Program-made: the position numbers and the translations under genes
Notes under the pieces: generated by a model
Databases searched by the model: none
What the model was told of the DNA's origin: nothing
Seen by the model: only the letters and a program-made list of their open reading frames with translations
Shown: positions 44,789-52,313 of the stretch, one piece after another
How positions within the stretch are numbered: position 1 is the stretch's first letter
How the letters are laid out: every line of letters starts with the position of its first letter
Source: Herbaspirillum rubrisubalbicans
GTDB lineage: Bacteria; Pseudomonadota; Gammaproteobacteria; Burkholderiales; Burkholderiaceae_D
Direction: 5' to 3'
Assembly: GCF_003719195.1 (NCBI RefSeq)
Contig: NZ_CP024996.1
Location: 3,038,001 to 3,102,000, forward strand
Length of the DNA: 64,000 bases

Positions 44789-45319
44789 ATGCACGCTACC
44801 CGAACCATTGCCGACGTCATGACGCGCGGCGCCCATACCTTAAGCCCGGACGATTCGGTCATCCATGCCGCCCAGGCCATGGAAGCACTGGACGTGGGCG
44901 CCCTGCCGGTCTGCGATGCCCAGCACAACCTGGTGGGCCTGGTCACGGACCGCGATATCGTGCTGCGCGCCGTGGCCCCTCATCGTCTCACCGACACCCT
45001 GCCGCTGACCGAAGTCATGAGCCACGACGTGTTATGGTGCTATGAAGATGAACCGGTGGACGACGTGCTGGACGATATGGTGCAGCGCCAGATCCGCCGC
45101 CTGCCCGTCATGGACCGACAAAAGAACCTGGTGGGCATGGTCAGCCTGGGCGACGTCGCCGCCAAGACCCAGAACCGTGGCGTGGGCGAGGCGCTGGCCG
45201 AAATTTCGCTGCCCGCAGCACCGGTGCGTGCCGCCGAGGGCGTGTCGCCGGATAGCGACGATGCCTTGCCCGAAGTGCGCCACAGCGACATGAGCGAGGT
45301 TAACCTGGGGCGTAGCTAG
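44789..45319 (+). CDS. Tandem CBS domain protein
   Basis: A 176-residue protein with two CBS motifs: VMTRGAHTLSPDDSVIHAAQ to GLVTDRDIVLRAVA (residues 9-72) and VMSHDVLWCYEDEPVDDVLD to GMVSLGDVAAKT (residues 77-133). The pair binds adenosyl nucleotides as an energy sensor. The last 40 residues are acidic and flexible. TCCAGGAG precedes the ATG. Confidence 0.88.
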   Translation: MHATRTIADVMTRGAHTLSPDDSVIHAAQAMEALDVGALPVCDAQHNLVGLVTDRDIVLRAVAPHRLTDTLPLTEVMSHDVLWCYEDEPVDDVLDDMVQRQIRRLPVMDRQKNLVGMVSLGDVAAKTQNRGVGEALAEISLPAAPVRAAEGVSPDSDDALPEVRHSDMSEVNLGRS

Positions 45320-45368
45320 GCGTGGCGCGGGTGTTCAGTCATCCCTTCAAGTTGCGCGGCAGGGTCAA

Positions 45369-45386
45369 TGTAGGCATTTTCCTACA
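45369..45386. promoter_or_regulatory. Inverted repeat TGTAGG-N6-CCTACA
   Basis: TGTAGG (45369-45374) and CCTACA (45381-45386) are perfect inverted halves with a 6-bp spacer, 50 bp after the CBS gene. Related GTAGGA elements recur in other spacers of this part of the window. Confidence 0.4.
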
Positions 45387-45439
45387 CATCAATTGGGCAA
45401 TGTCCGATCTACTTTTTTGCACTGCATCGCTACTATGCA

Positions 45440-45635
45440 CTCAACGAACTCGAAACCGAGGACCGCACATTCAGGCCGGAACGTCCCCCTCCGTCCCGCC
45501 ATGAATCAAGTCCATCCCCCATCGGTTTATCCCCACGAGTCGTTTTCATAAGCAGAAATTCTCCGAAGATTCCCCCGATCCTCGGCGTCTTATATCCCTC
45601 CCCCTCAGGCCGCCTCCCCCGGGCGGTCTTTTTTT
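45440..45635 (+). ncRNA. Candidate C-rich small RNA
   Basis: The 346-bp spacer after the CBS gene holds no credible protein, but ends in a clear terminator and contains six TCCCC(C) motifs at 45484, 45515, 45530, 45571, 45599 and 45615, the last in the terminator loop. Repeated C-rich single-stranded motifs that can pair with Shine-Dalgarno sequences are typical of some proteobacterial trans-acting small RNAs. The 5-prime end is a guess. Confidence 0.35.
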
Positions 45636-45636
45636 T
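45609..45636 (+). terminator. Intrinsic terminator with T8
   Basis: GGCCGCC (45609-45615 region) pairs with GGCGGTC, allowing one G-U pair, over a C-rich loop, followed by eight T. It lies 290 bp beyond the CBS gene, which suggests a separate transcript ends here. Confidence 0.8.
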
Positions 45637-45665
45637 GCCTGTGCTCCTGGCTTGAACCCCGCAAG

Positions 45666-45893
45666 CTAGCTAGCTTGCGCGGCGATAAAAGCCAGGGCGT
45701 CGGCATAGGCCAGTTCACTGGTCGGCCGCAATGGTTCGCAGACGTGGGTGGCCGCGCCCTCCTCGGAGGACGCGCCGATGAGCACGATGCCGCGAAAGCC
45801 GCCCTCCGCGGATTGCTGCACACCCGGCTGCAAGCCACGGCGAGTCAGCTCGCCCAGCTGTTGACCGCCAGGAATATCGATGGGAATGCTCAT
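45666..45893 (-). CDS. Small hypothetical protein (75 residues)
   Basis: Begins MSIPIDIPGGQQLGELTRRG and ends AYADALAFIAAQAS. GAGGAGTCCGAC precedes the ATG at 45891-45893. Soluble; contains GIVLIGASSEEGAATHVCEP. No recognised family. Confidence 0.65.
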   Translation of the reverse strand: MSIPIDIPGGQQLGELTRRGLQPGVQQSAEGGFRGIVLIGASSEEGAATHVCEPLRPTSELAYADALAFIAAQAS

Positions 45894-46167
45894 GTCGGAC
45901 TCCTCAAGACAACGATGGAGACCCGGCCGGAACGATACACCCAAGCCGCACCCGCACTGACGCAGGTCAGGCATTGTGACATCCTCCAGCACAACGGGCC
46001 AAGAAGAAGTATTCTTGTCAGCATAAGAAACGCTGAAGGAAAAGGCAGCAAGAAGCCGCCGTCGATCTGCGTAGGAAGGGGTGAAGCGGCCCCTGCCACG
46101 CAGCGGGGGAGATGACGGCATATGGCTTGCGGCCTACCTCCACGTCACCTGCAACCCTGGACCTGTC

Positions 46168-46926
46168 ATGCCCATCAATTACCTGCGCCGCCTCACCAGC
46201 CCGGCGCGCACCGATCTTTCCAACCGCCACCTGGGCCGCTCGCTGGCCTTCATCGCCGGGGCCGTCAATGCCGGGGGCTTCCTGGCCGTGGGCCAATATA
46301 CCTCGCACATGTCGGGCATCGTTTCTTCGTTGGCCGACAACCTGGTGTTGGGTGAGACGCTGTTGCTGGTGGCCGGCGCCAGTGCCTTGCTGTCCTTTTT
46401 GCTGGGGGCCGCCTGTTCGGCGGTGATGATCAACTGGGCCCGGCGCCGCGGCCTGCACAGCGAATACGCCATGCCGCTGATGCTGGAGGCGATGCTGCTG
46501 CTGTGTTTCGGCATCCTGGGCAGCAACCTGGAAAACCATCGCCTCCTGTTCGTGCCGGTCACGGTGGCCCTGCTGTGCTTCGTGATGGGCTTGCAAAATG
46601 CCATGATCAGCAAGATTTCCCGCTCCGAGATCCGCACCACCCACGTCACCGGCCTGGTCACCGACATCGGCATCGAGATCGGCAAGATGTGCTACTGGTC
46701 CCTGGCCCCGTACCAGCCGGGCGAGTCCTCCCTGAGCGAAGATCCGGTACCGGGCGCGCGGCGCAAGTTCCTGCTGCTCGCTTCGCTGCTGCTGATGTTC
46801 TTCCTGGGCGGCGTGACCGGAGCGCTGGGATTCAAGCTGGTGGGTTTCGTGGCCACCATGCCGCTGGCCGCGGCCTTGTTCCTGCTGGCGCTGGTGCCGA
46901 TGATGGATGACTTGGCGCGCAGTTGA
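46168..46926 (+). CDS. YoaK/DUF1275 family membrane protein
   Basis: A 252-residue inner-membrane protein with about six helices. Family signatures are LAFIAGAVNAGGFLAVGQYTSHMSG near residues 25-50 (in two adjoining parts) and GLQNAMISKISRSEIRTTHVTG near 145-166. The transport function of this family is not established. The start at 46168 is the first Met before the conserved domain. Confidence 0.85.
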   Translation: MPINYLRRLTSPARTDLSNRHLGRSLAFIAGAVNAGGFLAVGQYTSHMSGIVSSLADNLVLGETLLLVAGASALLSFLLGAACSAVMINWARRRGLHSEYAMPLMLEAMLLLCFGILGSNLENHRLLFVPVTVALLCFVMGLQNAMISKISRSEIRTTHVTGLVTDIGIEIGKMCYWSLAPYQPGESSLSEDPVPGARRKFLLLASLLLMFFLGGVTGALGFKLVGFVATMPLAAALFLLALVPMMDDLARS

Positions 46927-47002
46927 AGACAAGGAAAACCGTTTTCCTCAGCACCCAATTAATAAATCTCGATCAATATGTAGAAATAGCATGGTAAATT
47001 AG

Positions 47003-47032
47003 AAATTCTCGATGAGGATTAATAAAATTCGA
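47003..47032 (+). repeat. Left imperfect direct repeat flanking the fic gene
   Basis: A 30-bp AT-rich element with core TTCTCGAT, AG, TTAA and TTCGA, ending five bases before the fic ATG. It matches the element at 48575-48604 at about 22 of 30 positions. Confidence 0.55.
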
Positions 47033-47037
47033 TTTCC

Positions 47038-48534
47038 ATGACTCCGTTAGGCTACCAACATCTGATCGACACGCTCCGGCTCAACGTCACGCCGCTGGAA
47101 CACGTCGCCTTCATGGACTCTTCGGTGAACCGCCGGGTGGACTCCGGGGCGCGCATTCTCTTTCCCACCTCGGTGGCCATTGAGTCCACCTTGATTGGTC
47201 ATCTGGAATTCGCACTACGGCACGAGGGCGTCAACCTGGAAGTGATTGACGCCGCGTTTGCGCACGAGCACCTCTCTGCCACGGCCCTGGTAGCTCATTG
47301 GCAGACCAAGCCGATGGGCGAGCATATCCGGCGCGCCTGTTTTCTATGGGAGTGGCTCACTGGCCAAGAGCTGGAAGTCGAGGCCCTCACCAACGGCGGC
47401 TATGTGGACCTGTTCCCCGATGAGGTGTATTACACCTCGTCTAAACCGATACTCGCCTCCAAATTCCGGGTCAGGAACAATGCCCTGGGCAGTCCAGCCT
47501 TCTGCCCGACCGTGCGTCGCCGTGCGCTGGACCGCACGCCCCCTCTGGAAGAACTGCTACGAGAAGCCAGACACGCCCTGGAAGCGCTGGACGATCCCGA
47601 ACTCTATCGGCGGGCAGTGGCCTACCTGTATTTGTCGGAAACGCGCAGCAGCTATGCCATCGAATCGGAAGCCCCCAGTTTCAACAAGCAGGAAAGATTC
47701 GTCCAGTTATTGCAAAGAGCCGGAGAACCGGTAGAAGTCAACGAGCAATGGCTGGTCAGCCTGCAAAACGTCATCGTGCGTGATACCTACAGCAAGGAAG
47801 CCAGCTATCGCCACCAGCAAAACTGGCTGGAAGACAGCAGCGGGCGAGTCAGCTTCTTTCCCACGCCGGTGCAAGACCTGGAACAGGTCATGCGCGGCTG
47901 GGAAAACTTCATCAATGATAGCGAGCGTTGCACCGACCTGCTGGTCAAAGCCGCTTGCGCGGCCTTCGGATTCGTTTATTTGCATCCCTTCCTGGACGGC
48001 AACGGACGTCTGCATCGTTTTCTGATCCAGCATATATTGGCGCGCTCGACCCTCATGGCGCCCGGCACCCTGGTCCCCGTCTCTGCGGTCATCGAAAAAA
48101 ACATCCCAGCCTACAGCGAGCTACTGCGGGCGTTTTCAAGACCTGTGACAGCGTTGTGGGACTATCGTCGAGGGGATCAGGAACCCGTGGTCATCAGCCA
48201 TCCGGGCAGCCGTGCCTACCGCTTCCTGCGGGCAGATCGGGAAGTGGGTTTTCTGCATGACATGATCAAACAGGCGGTACGCGAGGAAATTCCCAAAGAA
48301 TTGGCCTTCCTGCAGGGCTATGACACCGCGTTTGCCCAACTGGATAAGGAGTTCGACTTGCCACAGAAGGATCTGTCGACCTTGATACGGATGACCCAGT
48401 CCAACAAAGGCGTCCTCTCGGCGCATCGAAGAAAGCAATACAGCTATCTTCCGGTCGCCGTCCTGGATCGCATCGAACAAGTGGTCAGGGAAAGCTTGGA
48501 GACCGTAGTGATGCCCCGACATCCTGGAAATTAA
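47038..48534 (+). CDS. Fic/DOC family AMP-transferase
   Basis: A 498-residue Fic protein. The catalytic motif HPFLDGNGRLHR lies at residues 316-327 and matches HxFx(D/E)GNGRxxR fully. The segment SSYAIESEAP near 203 is an inhibitory-helix motif (S/T-x3-E), so it is an autoinhibited N-terminal type enzyme. It would transfer AMP or a related group to Ser, Thr or Tyr of a target. The C-terminus (about 435-490) is basic and helical and may bind DNA or target. Surrounding AT-rich DNA and flanking repeats suggest a module acquired by transfer. Confidence 0.88.
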   Translation: MTPLGYQHLIDTLRLNVTPLEHVAFMDSSVNRRVDSGARILFPTSVAIESTLIGHLEFALRHEGVNLEVIDAAFAHEHLSATALVAHWQTKPMGEHIRRACFLWEWLTGQELEVEALTNGGYVDLFPDEVYYTSSKPILASKFRVRNNALGSPAFCPTVRRRALDRTPPLEELLREARHALEALDDPELYRRAVAYLYLSETRSSYAIESEAPSFNKQERFVQLLQRAGEPVEVNEQWLVSLQNVIVRDTYSKEASYRHQQNWLEDSSGRVSFFPTPVQDLEQVMRGWENFINDSERCTDLLVKAACAAFGFVYLHPFLDGNGRLHRFLIQHILARSTLMAPGTLVPVSAVIEKNIPAYSELLRAFSRPVTALWDYRRGDQEPVVISHPGSRAYRFLRADREVGFLHDMIKQAVREEIPKELAFLQGYDTAFAQLDKEFDLPQKDLSTLIRMTQSNKGVLSAHRRKQYSYLPVAVLDRIEQVVRESLETVVMPRHPGN

Positions 48535-48574
48535 TTTTTTACGAATAATCCTCTAGTTTTTGAGAAAAAATTAT

Positions 48575-48604
48575 AATTTCTCGATTAGCGTTAACGAATT
48601 TCGA
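48575..48604 (+). repeat. Right imperfect direct repeat flanking the fic gene
   Basis: AATTTCTCGATTAG then CGTTAACG then AATTTCGA, lying 41 bp after the fic stop and in the same orientation as the left copy. Confidence 0.55.
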
Positions 48605-48640
48605 GCAACGCCCCATCTCCATCTATTAGCCAGAACGCAA

Positions 48641-48671
48641 AAAGGCGCTGAACGCGCCTTTCGTTTTTTTC
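48641..48671 (+). terminator. Intrinsic terminator after the fic region
   Basis: AAAGGCGC (48641-48648) pairs with GCGCCTTT (48654-48661) over a 5-nt loop and is followed by a T-rich run. It could serve fic in the plus direction; the flanking A-run makes it weakly bidirectional. Confidence 0.8.
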
Positions 48672-48737
48672 TTATCGCCGCTTGCGCCGCCGCTGCCTGA
48701 GGCGGCCTGTTTTACCCGCGACTTAGCCGCTGACGGC

Positions 48738-49088
48738 TCAGCCTTGCTGTTGCGGGTTGCTGTCGGACTGCTGCGGTTGCTGCTGGGACGGTTGCTGACC
48801 TTGATGGACCTCCTGCGGGGCGCTCTGGCTCATCTGCGGCTGGGCCGAGGTGGTTGCGGTGTTGCCATTTTGAGCGGCGCTCGCCGCTGCGGCAGCGGCG
48901 TTCTTGCGACCGTGGCTGTTCAAGCCACCCTTGCGTCCAGCTTCCCGGGCTTCAGCGGAAGTGAACTCGTGGGCCGCACCCTTGGCATGGGCTGCCTTAC
49001 CGCCCATGCTGGCGATCTGGCGCTGTTTCTCCCTGTCCATGGCGGCAAAGCCGCGATTACTGTTCCCCGGATTTTGTGAACTTGCCAT
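48738..49088 (-). CDS. KGG-repeat general stress protein (YciG/con-10 type)
   Basis: A 116-residue protein with two KGG units: MDREKQRQIASMGGKAAHAK and FTSAEAREAGRKGGLNSHGR. The second half is Gln/Ser/Ala-rich and disordered. KGG proteins accumulate under osmotic, desiccation or stationary stress. AAGGAGTCACAC precedes the ATG. Confidence 0.85.
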   Translation of the reverse strand: MASSQNPGNSNRGFAAMDREKQRQIASMGGKAAHAKGAAHEFTSAEAREAGRKGGLNSHGRKNAAAAAASAAQNGNTATTSAQPQMSQSAPQEVHQGQQPSQQQPQQSDSNPQQQG

Positions 49089-49194
49089 GTGTGACTCCTT
49101 GTCTTGGATGGTCGAGGTTAAGCGGACAAATCTGCCACCGGATCACCCTGCTGCTCTGCGCGGGCAAGCTGGCGGCACCAAACATCTATCCACG

Positions 49195-49207
49195 TCTACA
49201 GTGTAGA
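49195..49207. promoter_or_regulatory. 13-bp palindrome upstream of the KGG gene
   Basis: TCTACA-G-TGTAGA lies 107 bp before the KGG start. Perfect six-base arms around one base suggest an operator; the regulator is unknown. Confidence 0.35.
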
Positions 49208-49334
49208 AAGCCTCACCGATCCTCACTATCGGAAGAGCTCCCCAGCCCATGTCAGTGCCGGCTGTAGGACTTGTAGGAATACGTGAAGATGAGCTTGAAA
49301 AAACGGCCCCCTCATTTCCATAGGGAAACCCTGC

Positions 49335-52313
49335 TCAAGCAAGATGCAACTCCAGCATTTCCACCGGCAAGCTACCCAGGATCTCCGCCACCGCAATGCT
49401 GCCACCCCGTTCGCCTTGCGCCAGCGCGCATTCTTCCAGTCCACCCTGCCCGCTGGTGAAGACGCTGCGCCAGCGCCGCATCTGCTTGCCGGCGTGCGAC
49501 AGGGCTTGCGGGATGGTGATGCAGGTATCGCCCCAGGCTTGCGCCGAGACCAGTGGCAAGGCTTCTTCGCGGCGGCCTTCGAAGGACAGCAGGTGCGCGG
49601 CCAGGCGGGTGCAGATCACCAGCGTGGCTTGCCAGCCCTCTCCGGTTTGGGCAGCTGCTGCTTGTGCAGTTTCTTCACCTGGCCATACACGGGCAAAAGC
49701 GATCACGTGGCGCGCCAGCTTGCCGTGGGTGGACAGCGGGATGTATCTCCCGGCGCTGAACAAAGCTTCATGTTGGCGCCGATACTGCAATACCGAGTGG
49801 ATCAATTGCTGCTTGGCGCTGCCGCTCTGCCAATCGCGCAGCGATACCGGACGGCTGACAGCGTCGGCCAGGCGTCGTTCGCGCAGGGCGAAATCGACCG
49901 GACGGCGATTGTCCGGGTCGACCATGCTCAGATCCCATAACTCGCTGCCCTGGTAGAAGTCCGGCACACCCGGCGTGGCCAGTTTCAGCATGGTCTGCGT
50001 CAGGCTGTTGATGGCGCCCAGCGGGGCCAGGCGGCGCACGAACTCTTCCAGCTCGGTGAGGAAGGGATGGTGGCGCGGGTCCAGCCCCGGATCGCACAGC
50101 AAGGCGCGGGTGAAACGCTCGCAGGCGGCTTCATAGTCGGCCTGGGGTGCCACCCAGTCGCTGCGCCGCTTGGCTTCGCGCAGGGCTTTGCGCTGCCACT
50201 GGATGACGCGCTCGGCCAGTTGCTCCAGAGCGCTGAGGTCGTCATCGCCGGCCCTCATGCCATCGGGCCAGGCACCGACCAAGGTCTGGTACAGCAGGCA
50301 TTGGTCCAGCGCATCGATGCCGCCCTGCGCCCCCGCCGTGGCGGCCACGATAGGGGCGTTCAACTGATGCCAGTGACGCAATACGGTGGCCCATTCCTCG
50401 GCGATCTCGGAGAGTGCCGCCAGGCGCATCCGGGCATCTTCGCCGCGCTTGTGGTCATGGGTGGCGGTCGCCAGCAGGCTGTAGGGACTCTGCTGGGCGC
50501 GCCGCTCGGCCAGTTGATGAAAGCCTGCGACCGACAGGGCCAGATGGGCAGGCTCGGCGCCGACTTCGTTGCGCGAGAGCAGACGGCCGTAGCGGTAGAA
50601 GGCCGTGTCTTCCATCGACTTGGCAGTCAAGGGGGGCGTCAGTTGCTGGAAACGGGCGATGGCGCGCAGTTGCAAGGCGCGCCGCTGGGTATCGCGGCGA
50701 TCGAGCAGCAAGTCGCCGCCCAGCCAGCCTTCCACCACGTGCAGCGTGGGGTGGTCGGCCGCATGGAGCGTGGTCGCCGCCAGTTGCGCGGTGCGCGCCA
50801 GCAGTTCGCGTTGCCCGGCGGGCATCCCCTGCTCGGTGGCATAGGTGCGATAGACCGGGAAATGCACCAGCAACTCGGCCACCGCACGGCGAATCGACAT
50901 GAGCGTCAAATCGCGGGTCTGGGTGGCGCTGCGCGCGAGCTGATGCAGGCACAGCGTCAAGGCATTGAATTCGGCGGCGAAGTTGCGGACCAGGAAGCTG
51001 CGCCGCGCCTGCTGCACGATGGTGGCGAAATGACTCAGCTCGCCGGGTGCATGGCCCTGGAGCTGGTCGGGGGTAGCCGGGAGTTCACCGACCATATCGC
51101 GCCACAGCTCGTCCAGCACCGGTTCGCCCTCGGCGTCATGCAGCACGGCGGCGCACTGGTCCATGAATTCATAGCCGGTGGTGCCATCCAGTGTCCAGTC
51201 GGGCGGCAGGACTTCGTCGCCGGCCAGGATTTTCTCGGCGATCAAATAGGGTTCGTGATCCGGGCGCAGGCTGCGCAGCCGGGCGCGCAGGCGTTGGCAA
51301 TAGCCGGCCGGGTCGGTGAGGCCATCGATATGGTCCAGCCGCAGGCCATCGATGAGTCCCTCGGCATAGAGACGGAACAGCTCGGCGTGCATGGCCTCGA
51401 ACACTTCTTCACGTTCCACCTTCATGCCGATCAGTTCGCTCACTTCAAAGAAGCGGCGCCAGTTGATCTCATCGGCGGCATTGCGCCAGTAGGCCAGGCG
51501 ATAGTGCTGGCGCTCCAGCAATTGGTGCAGGGCGCTGCGGCCATGCGGCTGGCTGCCCGAAAAAGCGGCCAGCGCTGCATCGATGTCGGCCAGGGCCTCG
51601 GCATGGCTGGCCAGCTTGCGCAATTGCTCGCGCGCAGCGGCGGCCTGGCGGTCCTGGTCGGGATGGCGGGCGTCGATGGCCTGGAAGGCTGCCATCGCAT
51701 CAGCCAGGCGCGCACTGCCTGCCGTCTCCAGCACCACCGCGTGATCCTGCGGCGCCAGCGGGAAGCGATGTTCGTTATGCGCCACGTACAGCTCGCCCTG
51801 CTCTGGATCGAACTGCAATACCAGCTCTCCGGCTTCCAGGGTCTCGGCATAGGATTGGCCGAGAAACGGCAGCAACACCTTGCCCGCCAAGGCCGGATCG
51901 GGGCTGTCCCACTGGATGTCGAACCAGTCGGCGTGGCGGCTGTGGCGGCCCCAGCGCAGGACATCCTGCCACCAGGCATTGTGCTGCCCGAGCGCCATAT
52001 GGTTGGGCACGATATCGACGATCAGCCCCATGTCCTGGGCGCGCAGACGCTGGCACAACTGGCGCAGGCCCTCTTCGCCGCCCAGTTCCGGGTTGATGCG
52101 GGTGGTATCGACCACGTCATAGCCGTGACTGGAACCGGGACGCGCCACCAGAATGGGCGAGAGGTAAAGGTGGCTGATGCCCAGGCGCTGGTAGTAATCC
52201 ACCACCTCGGCGGCGTGTTCGAAACGGAAATCGCGGTGCAGTTGCAGCCGTGCCGTGGCGCGCGGCACGCCACGGCGCGCTGTGCGCGCTGGGCAAGCGG
52301 AAGGATCTGGCAT
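49335..52313 (-). CDS. treY: Maltooligosyl trehalose synthase TreY
   Basis: A 992-residue GH13 enzyme that rearranges the reducing-end alpha-1,4 bond of maltodextrins to alpha-1,1. Seen: YQRLGISHLYLSPILVARPGSSHGYDV near 48-75 (in adjoining parts), DIVPNHMA near 98 and nucleophile-region DGLRLDHIDGLTDP near 322. AAGGAGAACTG precedes the ATG at 52311-52313, which overlaps the malQ stop by one base (TGATG). Last gene of the operon. Confidence 0.93.
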   Translation of the reverse strand: MPDPSACPARTARRGVPRATARLQLHRDFRFEHAAEVVDYYQRLGISHLYLSPILVARPGSSHGYDVVDTTRINPELGGEEGLRQLCQRLRAQDMGLIVDIVPNHMALGQHNAWWQDVLRWGRHSRHADWFDIQWDSPDPALAGKVLLPFLGQSYAETLEAGELVLQFDPEQGELYVAHNEHRFPLAPQDHAVVLETAGSARLADAMAAFQAIDARHPDQDRQAAAAREQLRKLASHAEALADIDAALAAFSGSQPHGRSALHQLLERQHYRLAYWRNAADEINWRRFFEVSELIGMKVEREEVFEAMHAELFRLYAEGLIDGLRLDHIDGLTDPAGYCQRLRARLRSLRPDHEPYLIAEKILAGDEVLPPDWTLDGTTGYEFMDQCAAVLHDAEGEPVLDELWRDMVGELPATPDQLQGHAPGELSHFATIVQQARRSFLVRNFAAEFNALTLCLHQLARSATQTRDLTLMSIRRAVAELLVHFPVYRTYATEQGMPAGQRELLARTAQLAATTLHAADHPTLHVVEGWLGGDLLLDRRDTQRRALQLRAIARFQQLTPPLTAKSMEDTAFYRYGRLLSRNEVGAEPAHLALSVAGFHQLAERRAQQSPYSLLATATHDHKRGEDARMRLAALSEIAEEWATVLRHWHQLNAPIVAATAGAQGGIDALDQCLLYQTLVGAWPDGMRAGDDDLSALEQLAERVIQWQRKALREAKRRSDWVAPQADYEAACERFTRALLCDPGLDPRHHPFLTELEEFVRRLAPLGAINSLTQTMLKLATPGVPDFYQGSELWDLSMVDPDNRRPVDFALRERRLADAVSRPVSLRDWQSGSAKQQLIHSVLQYRRQHEALFSAGRYIPLSTHGKLARHVIAFARVWPGEETAQAAAAQTGEGWQATLVICTRLAAHLLSFEGRREEALPLVSAQAWGDTCITIPQALSHAGKQMRRWRSVFTSGQGGLEECALAQGERGGSIAVAEILGSLPVEMLELHLA

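Noticed and set aside
45322..45504. 60-codon frame after the CBS gene
   Set aside because: No ribosome site and low-complexity content; the C-rich RNA interpretation fits better.
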